A stretch of DNA of 64,000 nucleotides from Pelosinus sp. (GCA_021372375.1 JAJFUN010000062.1:1-64000); one strand, 5' to 3'. Shown: positions 1-9,296, counted from the first letter of the stretch. A program made the numbers and translations. The notes: generated by a model not told the origin, from the sequence alone.

Positions 1-18
1 GCTTTTATAAATTATCGC

Positions 19-47
19 TTGCATCTCTATATACCAGCACCTATAAT
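19..47 (+). promoter_or_regulatory. sigmaA-type promoter of the YjfB-like gene
   Basis: A -35 box TTGCAT at 19-24 and a -10 box TATAAT at 42-47 are separated by 17 bases, 25 bases ahead of the start codon of the YjfB-like gene. Confidence 0.6.
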
Positions 48-72
48 GGAAATAAAAAGGGGGGTGTGACAT

Positions 73-246
73 ATGGACATTCCAGCTCTGTCTGTAGTTT
101 CCTCACAGCTTTCAACCCAGCAAGCTGTAGGGATTTGTGTATTAAAGAAGGCCATGGCTGCAGTAGATACTAGTACTACCGCACTTCTAAACATTATGGT
201 TGCGCCTTCTGATACCATAGGAACCAATATAGATACTTCTGTATAA
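73..246 (+). CDS. YjfB-like putative motility protein (57 aa)
   Basis: This 57-residue protein starts MDIPALSVVSSQL and continues with QQAVGICVLKKAM, the pattern of the short YjfB family, whose members are called putative motility proteins; their molecular role is not established. The start ATG at 73 follows a strong GGGGGGTG ribosome-binding site. The coding region lies between a good promoter and a perfect hairpin terminator, so it is a one-gene transcript. There is no signal peptide or membrane segment. Flagellin and chemoreceptor genes elsewhere in the window fit a motile cell. Confidence 0.75.
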   Translation: MDIPALSVVSSQLSTQQAVGICVLKKAMAAVDTSTTALLNIMVAPSDTIGTNIDTSV

Positions 247-258
247 TTTATGAAGGAT

Positions 259-293
259 AAACGGCATGCTGCCCATAAGCATGCCGTTTTTTT
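259..293. terminator. hairpin terminator between convergent genes
   Basis: An 11-bp perfect stem, AACGGCATGCT (260-270) with AGCATGCCGTT (278-288), is followed by a T run on the + strand. It ends the YjfB-like gene and may also serve the convergent membrane-protein gene that stops at 292. Confidence 0.85.
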
Positions 294-969
294 ATTCTTT
301 TGCGAATTTTTGAACCGCCTGCTGATACAAATAGCCCAAAACCAAGAGTCCCAGTGGTGTAATATAAGAAACAATGCTAATATGCCAGGAAGCAAGCAGC
401 ATATCTATTAGACTGAGCGGCAGTACAGCAATGACCATGGCTAAAAAAAATAAGATTAAACTCATTGCAACCGGGCAGCTAGAAAGTGACCAGGATTGTT
501 TGATACTAGAAATAATGCCAGCGTTATCCCCCATAATATAAAATGGCACAAAACTAAATTTGATAAACAAGAGTAGAATAGTCAGCAACATAACAATGCC
601 CAGCAGCGCCGCGGTGAGCCCTCTCGAATGGGCCAGCATAAAGCTTAGTACTAACACTAAAGCGGCCGGAATAACGGCAACTACCAGAAACCGTCCTAGT
701 TTATCGGCTCTTAACACGATATCCTTTAATGAATATTCTTGTTTACTGCTTGCCAAAACCGCAATATTAATAACACCAGCATATACTACCAAATCCACAA
801 TCTGAACCAGTATGAGCAAGAACCAGTTTGCACTAATGCCGTCAAACCGCTGCAACAGTCCCGAAAAATTAACCCACACTACATATAATACGCATAATTC
901 CGTCCAGAAGATGGCTCGCTGACCATACTCACTACTGGCAGACTTCAAGGCCGCTCGTATCCTTAACAT
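292..969 (-). CDS. six-TM integral membrane protein, unknown function
   Basis: The 225-residue product is strongly hydrophobic, with about six membrane segments near residues 19-39, 45-73, 93-112, 118-146, 165-192 and 196-219. A short basic N-terminus (MLRIRAALK) suggests a cytoplasmic start. ATG at 969 follows GGGGAGGAGAAAA, a strong ribosome-binding site. I do not recognise a family with certainty; the layout resembles small DUF-type multi-pass proteins of Firmicutes. It stands alone, convergent to the YjfB-like gene and separated from the carbonic anhydrase gene by about 155 bases that include a terminator. Confidence 0.8.
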   Translation of the reverse strand: MLRIRAALKSASSEYGQRAIFWTELCVLYVVWVNFSGLLQRFDGISANWFLLILVQIVDLVVYAGVINIAVLASSKQEYSLKDIVLRADKLGRFLVVAVIPAALVLVLSFMLAHSRGLTAALLGIVMLLTILLLFIKFSFVPFYIMGDNAGIISSIKQSWSLSSCPVAMSLILFFLAMVIAVLPLSLIDMLLASWHISIVSYITPLGLLVLGYLYQQAVQKFAKE

Positions 970-1074
970 TTTTCTCCTCCCCTTCTTTGTATTTACCCCT
1001 GTTTGAATTTACTGTCATTCTTTGTCTAATCCCTTGTGGTATTTCATTTTATTCACTTTAATTTTTAATATGCT

Positions 1075-1113
1075 GGAAAAACAAGGGAGAAGCAGGTTGC
1101 CTGCTTCTCCCCA
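1075..1113 (-). terminator. terminator of the carbonic anhydrase gene
   Basis: A 12-bp stem, GGGAGAAGCAGG (1085-1096) with CCTGCTTCTCCC (1100-1111), is followed on the minus strand by TTGTTTTTCC, just past the carbonic anhydrase stop codon. Confidence 0.85.
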
Positions 1114-1125
1114 CATGGCTGTTAA

Positions 1126-1707
1126 TTAGCAGCCTGACAATTTTTTATAACCATCTACAATAACCTGCAGTTCACCGGTACTCGGCTCGACTACCAAGCC
1201 ATGCACAGGCACGTCAGTCGGAATAAGCGGGTTGTTTCGAATCAGGTCCACTGTATGCCGAAGATTATCAATGGGATGATGGAAATTATCAACCCATTCC
1301 CGCAAATCCTTTTCTACCATTTTGATGGCATCACGTGAAATACCGCGCGCCAGCATTTTGCCGATAAGCCCTTCGGCATTAGAATGCGCCATACCGCAGT
1401 CAAAATGACCAATCACTATAATTTCTTCGACGCCCAGTTCAAAAATGCTGATTACTAAACTACGGATAGTTGCTTCGAACGGGCCGGTTACTGAATTACC
1501 CGCATTTTTTATGACTTTAGCCTCGCCACGTTCAATGCCCATGGCTGGCTCTAAAAAATTCACCAAGCGAGTGTCCATACAAGTAAAAACAGCCAGCTTG
1601 CAAGCGTGACTTTCTTTGCCTTCATCATCCTGGCAAGTAATGTCGACCGAATGAGGCCTTTTAATAAATTCCTGATTAGCCTTTAAAATTCTACTTAATA
1701 CCGTCAT
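1126..1707 (-). CDS. beta-class carbonic anhydrase
   Basis: The 193-residue protein belongs to the beta-carbonic anhydrase family, which interconverts CO2 and bicarbonate in the cytoplasm. The zinc-site pattern is visible: C43-x-D45-x-R47 (FTCMDTRL) and H101-x2-C104 (GHFDCGM). I start it at the internal ATG 1707 because AAGGGGTG lies at proper spacing there; the longer frame from 1737 has no such site. It has its own terminator downstream and no obvious partner genes. Family membership is clear, though some members of this branch have little measured activity. Confidence 0.88.
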   Translation of the reverse strand: MTVLSRILKANQEFIKRPHSVDITCQDDEGKESHACKLAVFTCMDTRLVNFLEPAMGIERGEAKVIKNAGNSVTGPFEATIRSLVISIFELGVEEIIVIGHFDCGMAHSNAEGLIGKMLARGISRDAIKMVEKDLREWVDNFHHPIDNLRHTVDLIRNNPLIPTDVPVHGLVVEPSTGELQVIVDGYKKLSGC

Positions 1708-1824
1708 AATTTCACCCCTTAAGAATCTATCTCGCATCTCCTTGACTGGTTAAAAGAATTCGACAATAAACTATCATAACCTTTAATGTTTGCATCGAAT
1801 ATGGAAGCTTTAGGATACAAATTT

Positions 1825-1896
1825 ATAAAAAGGGAGCTGTGCTATTTATAAAATGTCCTTAAAATAGGGTCCATTTTATTATTGCACAGCTCCTTA
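1825..1896 (-). terminator. terminator after citF
   Basis: AGGGAGCTGTGC (1831-1842) pairs with GCACAGCTCCTT (1884-1895) around a 41-base loop. On the minus strand the stem is followed by a short T run (CCCTTTTTA). It lies just beyond the citF stop and ends the citDEF transcript. Confidence 0.65.
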
Positions 1897-1937
1897 ACTA
1901 TATTACTTGTTTTATGTGCTAATATTACTGTTTCACT

Positions 1938-3476
1938 TTAAACAGGTTTACGAATAACGTCAATGATTGTACCATCGCGGTATTCCACCACGCCGACAAT
2001 CTCATCAGTTACCGGAATATCTTCTGGTTTGCCTGCTAAATCATAAGCAATTTTTTGCAGATCCTCAATATTCATCAGCGGTAGATTAGCACATTTTAAA
2101 TTATCAATAAGATCTTTGCGATTGGGATTAACGGCTACGCCGCGTTCGGTAACAATAACATCAACGGTTTCGCCTGGCGTAACAATTGTTTGTACTTTAT
2201 CAAGCACCATCGGTAGGCGTCCACGTAAGAGCGGCGCCACCACGATTGATACACCAGCCCCGGCTGCTGTATCGCAGTGGCCGCCTGAAGCGCCCATCAT
2301 TACGCCGTTTGAATCGGTAATAACATTGACATTGAAGTTTACGTCCACCTCGGTCGCGCTCAAAATAACAAAGTCGAGATTATTAACAATAGGTCCGCGA
2401 TTATGCGGATTGGCATAATAAGATGCCGACATTTCTATGTGATTAGCATTTTTACGAATAGATTCAATGGAAGGGATATCAAAATCCTGTACGTCATACA
2501 TCATTTTGAATAAGCCTTCTTCCAACATGTTGACAAACGGCGTGGTAATGCCGCCTACACCAAAGCTCCCGGTAATGCCCTCTGCAATCATTTTTTCTTT
2601 CATGAATTGCGCTACAGCAAGAGATGCCCCGCCGCTGCCCAGCTGCGCGGAATAGCCCTCTTTGAACTGACCGGAATACTCAATAACTGCTGCTGCATAT
2701 TCAGCAATTTTAAGTTCACGCGGATCTTTACTGATCCTAAGCGCACCAGAGGCAATGCCTTTGGGATCACCGATGCTATCAACTTCAACAATAAAATCAA
2801 CATTGGTCTGCGGAATGCTGATTGGGAATAACGGATGCGGCACCAAGTTATCAGTAATGGCTACCACTTTGTCTGCATGTTCGGCATCAACAATTGCATA
2901 ACCCATTGAACCGCAGGCTGATTTTCCGCTAATACCGTTGATATTGCCGTAAGTATCGCAGGCCGGAGCACCAATAAAGGCTACATCTATCTTAAGTTCG
3001 CCGCATTCAATCGCGCGGGCCCGTCCACCATGGGAACGAATAATGACAGGTTTTTTGAGTCGTCCTTCGGTAAAGTATTTACCAAGCTTGCCTCTAGCGC
3101 CACTTGTTTCGACAGCAGTAATAACGCCCTCATCCATATAAGGAATAATGGCCTCATGAACATTGGAAAGCGAGCTTGGCGCTAAAGTCAAATCTTTAAT
3201 GCCTTTACGAGCAATTGCTTCCATGACCATGTTTAACACATAGTCACCATTTCTAAAATGATGATGGAATGAAATGGTCATCCCATCTTTAAGACCTGCG
3301 GCATCAATTACCTGGTCAATAGACTTTACCAGCTTTTCGCTGCGAGGTTTATTCAAGGCAATTTTAGGTCCTACCATCCGTCCTGTAGGAATAGTACCAA
3401 ATGCCCCATTATATAATTTCACTTCACCGAGTCCAGGTATCACTGAAGGAATTTCTCTGCCTGCTTTATTAAGCAT
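1938..3476 (-). CDS. citF: citrate lyase alpha subunit (citrate CoA-transferase)
   Basis: The 512-residue protein matches CitF in length and sequence (for example PTGRMVGPKIALNKPRSEK near the start and GVMMGASGGHCDTAAGAG near residue 390). CitF exchanges acetyl for citryl on the acyl-carrier subunit, the first step in cleaving citrate to acetate and oxaloacetate. Its ATG shares one base with the citE stop codon (TAATG), so translation is coupled. The operon order is citD-citE-citF. No citrate transporter, ligase CitC or regulator lies beside it. Confidence 0.95.
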   Translation of the reverse strand: MLNKAGREIPSVIPGLGEVKLYNGAFGTIPTGRMVGPKIALNKPRSEKLVKSIDQVIDAAGLKDGMTISFHHHFRNGDYVLNMVMEAIARKGIKDLTLAPSSLSNVHEAIIPYMDEGVITAVETSGARGKLGKYFTEGRLKKPVIIRSHGGRARAIECGELKIDVAFIGAPACDTYGNINGISGKSACGSMGYAIVDAEHADKVVAITDNLVPHPLFPISIPQTNVDFIVEVDSIGDPKGIASGALRISKDPRELKIAEYAAAVIEYSGQFKEGYSAQLGSGGASLAVAQFMKEKMIAEGITGSFGVGGITTPFVNMLEEGLFKMMYDVQDFDIPSIESIRKNANHIEMSASYYANPHNRGPIVNNLDFVILSATEVDVNFNVNVITDSNGVMMGASGGHCDTAAGAGVSIVVAPLLRGRLPMVLDKVQTIVTPGETVDVIVTERGVAVNPNRKDLIDNLKCANLPLMNIEDLQKIAYDLAGKPEDIPVTDEIVGVVEYRDGTIIDVIRKPV

Positions 3477-4360
3477 TATTTAGCCCCCTTTCTCATGCCT
3501 AATGCATCGGCATAAGCCAAAGCTCTTTCAGCACGCGCTACAATCGGTCCGTCAATCATTTTTCCGTTTAGAGAAATAACGCCTGATCCTTTTGCCAAGG
3601 CCTCTTCATAGGCTTTTAGCACTCTTTCGGCATGATCAATTTCTTTTTGCGTTGGTGCAAATACATCATGGACAATTTTTATCTGCCGCGGATTAATGAC
3701 CGATTTTCCGTCAAAACCTAGTTCTTTAATGCGGGTAATTTCATTACGGAAACCTTCTTCATTGTTAATATCAGAATATACGGTATCAATGGCCTGGATA
3801 CCAGCAGCACGTGCCGCTACTACAATTTGGGACCTGGCAGCAAGAAATTCATCGCCATGTGTCGTACGGCTTGTCCGAAGATCAGCCAAATAATCTTCCC
3901 CGCCAATGGCAAGGGCTTCCATACGCGGGCTGGCTGAAGCAATTTCATATGCATTCATAATGCCTTTACAAGTTTCAATGGCTGCCATCATTTTAATGGA
4001 ACCCGCTTCAAAACCGCATTTTTTTTCAGCTGCGGTAATAATCTCATCAACATCAAGAATATCTGCTGCCGTTTCAGCTTTTGGTAAACGAATCATATCA
4101 GGCTTAGCCGGCAAAATAACAGCTAGGTCATCGCGGCCATATGGTGTGCTGATATGATTGATACGCACAGCTACTTCACAAGGGTATTTAATGTTTCTAA
4201 TTGCATTAGCGACCAATTGACGAGCAGCATCTTTTTCGTAAACAGATACAGCATCTTCTACACAAAAAATAATCGTATCTGCACCGTAAATACCTGCGTT
4301 TATCAGCATGCCTGGATTGTTGCCCGGCACAAACATCATCGATCTTCTCATTCTAGCCAT
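3476..4360 (-). CDS. citE: citrate lyase beta subunit (citryl-ACP lyase)
   Basis: CitE is the aldolase-fold subunit that splits the citryl thioester into oxaloacetate and the acetyl thioester. The start used is ATG 4360 (MARMRRSMMFVPGNN), which overlaps the citD stop as TAATG and follows GGGGAGG at good spacing; the longer frame adds seven unlikely residues. Family motifs include the phosphate/CoA-site RRSMMFVPG, the metal-site stretch AAIETCKGI and IGGEDY. At 294 residues it has the family length. Confidence 0.95.
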   Translation of the reverse strand: MARMRRSMMFVPGNNPGMLINAGIYGADTIIFCVEDAVSVYEKDAARQLVANAIRNIKYPCEVAVRINHISTPYGRDDLAVILPAKPDMIRLPKAETAADILDVDEIITAAEKKCGFEAGSIKMMAAIETCKGIMNAYEIASASPRMEALAIGGEDYLADLRTSRTTHGDEFLAARSQIVVAARAAGIQAIDTVYSDINNEEGFRNEITRIKELGFDGKSVINPRQIKIVHDVFAPTQKEIDHAERVLKAYEEALAKGSGVISLNGKMIDGPIVARAERALAYADALGMRKGAK

Positions 4361-4644
4361 TATTTTGCCTCCCCAGCACATGCGCGGGCGATTGCCGTTT
4401 TCACACGTGCTTCAATTGTACAGTCAAGTGCCCCTTTGTCATTGGCATTCACCAGTGCATCCTGAATGCCACAATCTTTCGCCGTCTTTTCAATCACCGC
4501 ACAAATTTGTTTGCCGTATTTTTTAATCACAGGACTTGTCAGTTCTACTACAATACCGCTGCCGCTTTCAGCAGGCGCTACTGTAACCATGATGTCATTT
4601 GACTCCACCGTGCCCGCCTGAGCAGGTTTTGTAATCTTAACCAT
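4360..4644 (-). CDS. citD: citrate lyase gamma subunit (acyl carrier protein)
   Basis: CitD carries the phosphoribosyl-dephospho-CoA arm of citrate lyase. The motif AGTVESNDIMV holds the serine (residue 15 from this start) to which the prosthetic group is normally attached. ATG 4644 (MVKITKPAQ) is preferred over the frame start at 4662 because GGAGG sits about 7 bases upstream. The 94-residue length is typical. It is the first gene of citDEF. The enzymes that make and attach the arm are encoded as a CitX-CitG fusion at 48417-49787. Confidence 0.93.
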   Translation of the reverse strand: MVKITKPAQAGTVESNDIMVTVAPAESGSGIVVELTSPVIKKYGKQICAVIEKTAKDCGIQDALVNANDKGALDCTIEARVKTAIARACAGEAK

Positions 4645-4813
4645 GAATCCGCCTCCACTCATTTAATCAAATCAGTGCATGCTGACTATCCGTCACATAC
4701 GTTGCCTGATTTATTTGAATTCTCTATGAAAAGTATAGACTATTTAGCTAAAGAAATGAAATTTTATATTCTTATGCTGCTTTATAATAAATTCCGATGG
4801 CACTTTTTGGGCA

Positions 4814-4859
4814 AAGCTAATAAACCAGCCATCATCCTAGATTGCTGGTTTATTAGCTT
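4814..4859. terminator. 16-bp perfect hairpin between ldt and citD
   Basis: AAGCTAATAAACCAGC (4814-4829) pairs perfectly with 4844-4859 around a 14-base loop. Neither side has a clean T run, so it is a weak or Rho-assisted terminator for the L,D-transpeptidase transcript. The rest of 4645-4920 holds no gene I can support. Confidence 0.5.
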
Positions 4860-4920
4860 AGTTTAAAAAGCCCGCTACGAAAGAGCTGCAATAAATTATA
4901 CTTAAATATTCTACGTAGTT

Positions 4921-5622
4921 TTAGAGACCAAGGCGCCTAAGCAGCTTTTCATCGACAACCCCGGTTTCCGAGAGTCCCTGATCTCGCTGAAAGGCCCGTA
5001 CCGCAGCCTCTGTTTCCTTGGCAAAAGTACCATTAGCGCGTCCATAAAAATAGCCAAGCTCAACAAGCCTAAGATGCAGGGTAACTACATCAGGGCCAAT
5101 ACTGTAACGCCGTAAGTCCCGCATTATTTTTTCCCGGGGGCCATCAATAAATACAGGTGTTCCTTCTGGTACCCAGCCATAAAGTTCCTCGACATCCCGG
5201 TTATTCATTCGAATGCAGCCGTGACTGGCAAAACAGCCAATTGACCAAGGCATATTGGTCCCGTGAATGCCATAACTTCCCCATGGAATATCCAGACCAA
5301 ACCAGCGCGTGCCGGTAATCTCGCGTGGACTATAGCATTTATAGGAGATTATCCATTCCCCGGTAGGCGTAGGCGTTTCTTTTTTGCCTACAGCGATTCG
5401 ATAGCGTTTATATAGTTTGCCATCATTATAAAGCTCCAAAATACGGCTGGCAATACTGGCTCTAATTACTAGATTACCAATAGGCGCTGCACTTTCCGTT
5501 TTTATGGCATAGTTAAGCACATATTCATCCACATATTCATACAACCAGATTGAAGTAAACACCAGCAGCATCAGGCCTAAATATACCCCTCGCTTAAACT
5601 TGGCAAAATAAACAAAAAGCAT
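4921..5622 (-). CDS. L,D-transpeptidase (YkuD) with peptidoglycan-binding domain
   Basis: The 233-residue protein has one N-terminal membrane anchor (VYLGLMLLVFTSIWLY), a YkuD L,D-transpeptidase domain with HGT and the catalytic SHGCIRM (Cys about 136), and a C-terminal PG_binding_1 repeat (LRLVELGYFYGR...AVRAFQRDQGL). It should act in the envelope, forming 3-3 cross-links or attaching proteins to peptidoglycan. ATG 5622 is chosen because AAGGGAG is well spaced; the frame start at 5646 lies in the upstream terminator region with no ribosome site. The order of catalytic domain then binding repeat is seen in other Firmicutes. Confidence 0.9.
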   Translation of the reverse strand: MLFVYFAKFKRGVYLGLMLLVFTSIWLYEYVDEYVLNYAIKTESAAPIGNLVIRASIASRILELYNDGKLYKRYRIAVGKKETPTPTGEWIISYKCYSPREITGTRWFGLDIPWGSYGIHGTNMPWSIGCFASHGCIRMNNRDVEELYGWVPEGTPVFIDGPREKIMRDLRRYSIGPDVVTLHLRLVELGYFYGRANGTFAKETEAAVRAFQRDQGLSETGVVDEKLLRRLGL

Positions 5623-5655
5623 TCTGCTTTTCTCCCTTTTTAGCATAATGTATAT

Positions 5656-5690
5656 GAAAAAAAGCAGCTCCCTATGTATAGAGCTGCTAA
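5656..5690 (-). terminator. terminator of the MFS gene
   Basis: AGCAGCTC (5663-5670) pairs with GAGCTGCT (5681-5688), followed on the minus strand by seven Ts. It separates the MFS gene from the transpeptidase gene. Confidence 0.85.
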
Positions 5691-5710
5691 TACTTGATTT
5701 TAAAATAAGT

Positions 5711-6892
5711 TTAATTGCTTACGCGTGCAAAGGAACGTTTGGCTTCTTTTATAAACAAGGTAAAACCAAAACCGACAACCGGCAGCACCACCAGGCAATC
5801 AAACACCACGGTAATTCCCCATACATCGGCAATCCGCCCCAGCACAAGAATCCCCATGGTCCCAACCCCAACGCTGAATCCTAAAGTAAAGCCGGAGGCT
5901 AATGCCACATTATGAGGCATCATCTTTTGCGTCAGCAGTAAACTGCAGGTTGCCGTTGCCGATAAGAGAATACTGGCAAGCACCAAAATTACAAACACCC
6001 ATATGCCGCTTGCAGATAAAAACCAGTACATTAAAAGAGAAATCGGTAAAATGGAATATAGCATAACTGCTTTGCTGCCATAACGGTCACTGAGTAGTCC
6101 CCCGAACATAGTACCTACTGCGCCTGCTGCCAGGAAAACAGTCAGTAAGGAACTAGCATACAGGGCACTGCCGCCCAAATGAGAGACATAGTACAAAGGA
6201 ACAAAGGTACTAATGCCGCCAGAAACAGTGGCCCGCGTCAAAATCATACCTAAGAGCGCCGCCAGCGGCCAATTAATACATTCCTTGAGTGTCCCCAAAC
6301 TGCCCTTGGCCCGTAGCTTAGGATGCGGCATCTTGCCAATCTCGCATAATAAGGCCAAACTGATAATACAGCCCGGCAAAATATACAGCAGTAGTTTAGC
6401 ATCCAGTCCGCCGATTAAAAGTGCGCCAAGCAAGAGTGAACCCAAGGCTACTCCGGCATAACCGCCCAGTGAAAAAAGACTGACAGCCTTGCCTCTTTCG
6501 CGTCCCCCGATAAAATTCACCGTCTTGGCGGCTTCAGGATGAAAGGCAGCATTTCCAAGCCCGCTGAGCGCTGTACAAACCATAACCAAATTATAGCTTG
6601 GCGCCACTAAGGACGCCGCCATAAATACAGCAGTAAAAAAGCATCCTGTCGGCATCAGCCATAAACGGTGCTTTTGATCGCTTAGATAGCCAAACAAGGG
6701 CTGGCTGACCGATGCAGCAATATTCTGCATCAGTACAATAGCGCTAACTTCAGCATAAGACAAGCCAAACTTCGCCTTTAAAAAGGGCAGAGCCACAAAC
6801 AGTGCCCCTGGCGACAAATCTGCCACCAAATGTCCCAGCGCAATCAACCACACCGCCCAAGGCATATTACGAAACATCGCAAACAATAACAT
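5711..6892 (-). CDS. MFS transporter, fosmidomycin-resistance-like
   Basis: The protein of about 393 residues has the twelve-helix profile of major facilitator transporters. The segments LGHLVADLSPGALFVALP and GLGNAAFHPEAAKTV match the Fsr (fosmidomycin resistance) branch, which exports drugs or small metabolites at the inner membrane. The start is uncertain: GTG 6895, ATG 6892, TTG 6886 and ATG 6874 are in frame, and TAGGAG lies only two bases from 6892 but eight from the TTG. It has its own terminator. The true substrate cannot be read from the sequence. Confidence 0.85.
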   Translation of the reverse strand: MLLFAMFRNMPWAVWLIALGHLVADLSPGALFVALPFLKAKFGLSYAEVSAIVLMQNIAASVSQPLFGYLSDQKHRLWLMPTGCFFTAVFMAASLVAPSYNLVMVCTALSGLGNAAFHPEAAKTVNFIGGRERGKAVSLFSLGGYAGVALGSLLLGALLIGGLDAKLLLYILPGCIISLALLCEIGKMPHPKLRAKGSLGTLKECINWPLAALLGMILTRATVSGGISTFVPLYYVSHLGGSALYASSLLTVFLAAGAVGTMFGGLLSDRYGSKAVMLYSILPISLLMYWFLSASGIWVFVILVLASILLSATATCSLLLTQKMMPHNVALASGFTLGFSVGVGTMGILVLGRIADVWGITVVFDCLVVLPVVGFGFTLFIKEAKRSFARVSN

Positions 6893-6955
6893 CACTCCTA
6901 CCGCAAAATGGGAAAGGCTCCATTCCGATTAGAATGAAGCCCTATCGTTAATTTC

Positions 6956-8116
6956 TTACTTGGCAGTTGCCTGCTGATGCGCATCAACCACATTACCCTT
7001 TATAAGCTTTTTCTCACTGACAGCTATCTTTAATACTCGCTCAAACTTTTTAAGTCTTAACGCCTCGACTTTTGTTACCAGCGATATTGCTGTCCCGCTC
7101 TGCCCAAGGCGTCCTGTCCGGCCGACCCGATGCTGATATATTTCATGGTCTTCCGGAAAATCCAAATTAAGTACATGGGTCACGCCTTGTATATCAAGGC
7201 CGCGTGCTGCAATATCTGAGGCCACCAGCAGCGATATTTTTCCGCTGCGAAAATCATCAAGCGCCTTTTTGCGCTCATTTTTCATTGCACCCCCATGTAA
7301 ACCGGCGGCCTTTAGTCCATGGTAATTTAGCTTTTCAGTCATTTCAAGGATATTTTCACTCTTATTAATAAAGACAAGCGCGCGTTTTATCCCCATATGA
7401 TAGGAGAGCTTGCGCAGCATTTCAATTTTATCCCGGTGCTCGACCACAAAATATAGATGCGCAATATCTTTAGGAACCTCAGCCTCGCCAGCGGCCTTCA
7501 GTACTGCGGGCTCTTTCATAATCGCTTTGGCCTTCTCAATGATAGCAGGCGGGAAAGTCGCGGAAAAGAGCATTAGCTGCCGATCACGCAAGGTAGTCTT
7601 GATGACCTCCTGAACACTGTGTAAATTGCTTTCATCAAATAACCGGTCTGCTTCATCAAGTACAATGGTTTTTACGGTCTGGGCCACAATTTTCTTCTTT
7701 TTAATAAGCTCTAAAATTCGTCCGCTTGAACCAACAATAATATGCGGTTTTTCCTTTAGCTTGTCTATCTGGCGCGCAATATTGACATTACCAATAATCG
7801 GCGTAGCGGTAATCGGCAGGCCTGAATTTTTGGCCAGCTCTATAATTTCCCGCTCAATTTGTATCGCCAGTTCATGGGTAGGCGCCAAAATAAAACATTG
7901 TGTTTCCCGCTTGCCTGTATCAATTCGCTGCATAATTGGCAGCAAATAAGCAAGTGTCTTCCCCGTGCCTGTAGCCGACTGCCCAATCACATCTTTACCT
8001 TGAAGTGCGGCAGGAATAACCTCAATCTGTATCTGAGTCGGTACTGTAATCGCTGTTTTTTTTAGTCCCTCTATTAATGCCTCTTGTAAACCAAGGCTTG
8101 TAAACGATCCACTCAT
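6956..8116 (-). CDS. DEAD-box ATP-dependent RNA helicase
   Basis: The 386-residue core helicase shows all main motifs: the Q-motif region with PTQIQ, Walker A SATGTGKT, DEAD (VLDEADRLFD), SAT (LFSATFP), RGLDIQGV and HRVGRTGRLGQ. It should unwind short RNA duplexes, as in ribosome assembly or mRNA turnover. ATG 8116 is eight bases from GGAG; the frame also has TTG at 8119. It has only a short C-terminal tail, so no extra RNA-binding domain is present. It is closest in kind to CshA/CshB-like proteins, but I would not assign a symbol. Confidence 0.93.
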   Translation of the reverse strand: MSGSFTSLGLQEALIEGLKKTAITVPTQIQIEVIPAALQGKDVIGQSATGTGKTLAYLLPIMQRIDTGKRETQCFILAPTHELAIQIEREIIELAKNSGLPITATPIIGNVNIARQIDKLKEKPHIIVGSSGRILELIKKKKIVAQTVKTIVLDEADRLFDESNLHSVQEVIKTTLRDRQLMLFSATFPPAIIEKAKAIMKEPAVLKAAGEAEVPKDIAHLYFVVEHRDKIEMLRKLSYHMGIKRALVFINKSENILEMTEKLNYHGLKAAGLHGGAMKNERKKALDDFRSGKISLLVASDIAARGLDIQGVTHVLNLDFPEDHEIYQHRVGRTGRLGQSGTAISLVTKVEALRLKKFERVLKIAVSEKKLIKGNVVDAHQQATAK

Positions 8117-8284
8117 CAATTTCTCTCCTACTCTTATAAATGTTTACTTATTATACCACAAAATACTCTCTGGCACTAAAAAGCCTGCGTATTTTCAAAT
8201 TTGCTATATCTACTATATTCTTACACGTATTGACAAAAGTATAACAACAAGATAGCAAATGTAAGAATTATTAGTTGCAGTTAT

Positions 8285-8324
8285 AAAAAAAGACTAACCC
8301 CATCGATTAGTTCGTGGTGTTAGC
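8285..8324 (-). terminator. terminator overlapping the 3' end of the 137-aa gene
   Basis: CTAACCCC (8294-8301) pairs with GGTGTTAG (8316-8323) with one mismatch and is followed on the minus strand by a run of seven Ts. The right arm lies inside the end of the coding region. Confidence 0.7.
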
Positions 8325-8720
8325 CCTGTCTTTTATGAATTTTTTCAATACTCTAGAAAAAGTATCTTCAATTCTATCCCAAAGGGATTTGCTTTGCTTT
8401 TGCTGTATACAATCACGTATTTTCTGATCAGCTACAGAAAAATGAGTTCTCATCTCTGCCTTCTTTGCCATAAAGTCTACTACTTGGCAGGCTCCTTGCG
8501 ACGCAGCCGCCTCAGCCTCAGAAAAACTGTTGTCTAGCAAAATCGTCATACTCCACTGGTTACAAACACTATGATTCTCCAAGCCTTCGCTGCGCAATTT
8601 TGTATGACAATCAATCATATCCAAAATCTGCGCAATTTCCTTTTCCGTAATATACACCTTACGATACGCAGATAAATTAGCAACCTGGCTATCATAGGCT
8701 CTGTGGCCCTTCAGATCCAT
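8307..8720 (-). CDS. hypothetical protein (137 aa)
   Basis: I do not recognise this 137-residue soluble protein. It has no membrane segment or signal peptide. It contains several cysteines (DCHTKL, VCNQW, GACQVV, RDCIQQ) and a basic C-terminal helix (RVLKKFIKDRANTTN), and looks mostly helical. The helical stretch with spaced His/Cys could suggest a small metal- or four-helix sensor fold, but that is a guess. AGGTAGGGA stands about ten bases before the ATG, and it has its own terminator, so it is probably a real monocistronic gene. Confidence 0.65.
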   Translation of the reverse strand: MDLKGHRAYDSQVANLSAYRKVYITEKEIAQILDMIDCHTKLRSEGLENHSVCNQWSMTILLDNSFSEAEAAASQGACQVVDFMAKKAEMRTHFSVADQKIRDCIQQKQSKSLWDRIEDTFSRVLKKFIKDRANTTN

Positions 8721-9036
8721 GGTTTTGCGTCCCTACCTTTCGATAAGTTTGCCGAATCGTTCATATTTACGCTTAATCTTACACTACGCTACATATACTG
8801 TCAAGAAATTATTAGGCTATATGTCCTATAAAATTAATACTATAGTCCTATTGTTTTATTGTCTCTGCAATTGTATTTATTGCCAATTTGCTGTATAATG
8901 AATTTATAGATAATTCGGACTTTGCCATAAAAAGGAATCAATGTAATATGTTAACTTAGCACTAGGATTTTTACCCGTATCACATATTTGTCACATTTCC
9001 CCCTTATAATAATAATAAGGAAGAAGGTGAACCCCA

Positions 9037-9105
9037 ATGACAAGTACCATTATTATCATTGCCCTGTTTGTTTTCGCTATAGGATTAATAGACTTTCGAT
9101 GTTAG
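9037..9105 (+). CDS. very small hydrophobic peptide (22 aa)
   Basis: ATG 9037 follows AAGGTG at good spacing and opens a 22-residue frame, MTSTIIIIALFVFAIGLIDF plus RC, almost all of it one membrane helix. It could be a small membrane peptide of the kind often missed in annotation. No homologue is recognised. It lies in the 8721-9296 gap, where I see no other gene. Confidence 0.4.
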   Translation: MTSTIIIIALFVFAIGLIDFRC

Positions 9106-9296
9106 CAGTCAGCCTAAAAAAGCCCTAGATAATACATAGCTAATGTGCTTCTACCATTTAAATACAAGCCACAGTGATACAGTAAATTTCGTTGTATCCC
9201 TGTGGCTTGTATTTGCATTGCTGCTCTTTTCTCGTCCGCTAGAATACCATTTATATAATAATTTAAGCGGCGCCTATGCGCGCCACATTAGTATGG

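Noticed and set aside
27-395. 122-aa minus-strand frame over the YjfB-like gene
   Set aside because: It runs across the terminator and antisense to the YjfB-like gene; the + strand gene has promoter, ribosome site and family match.
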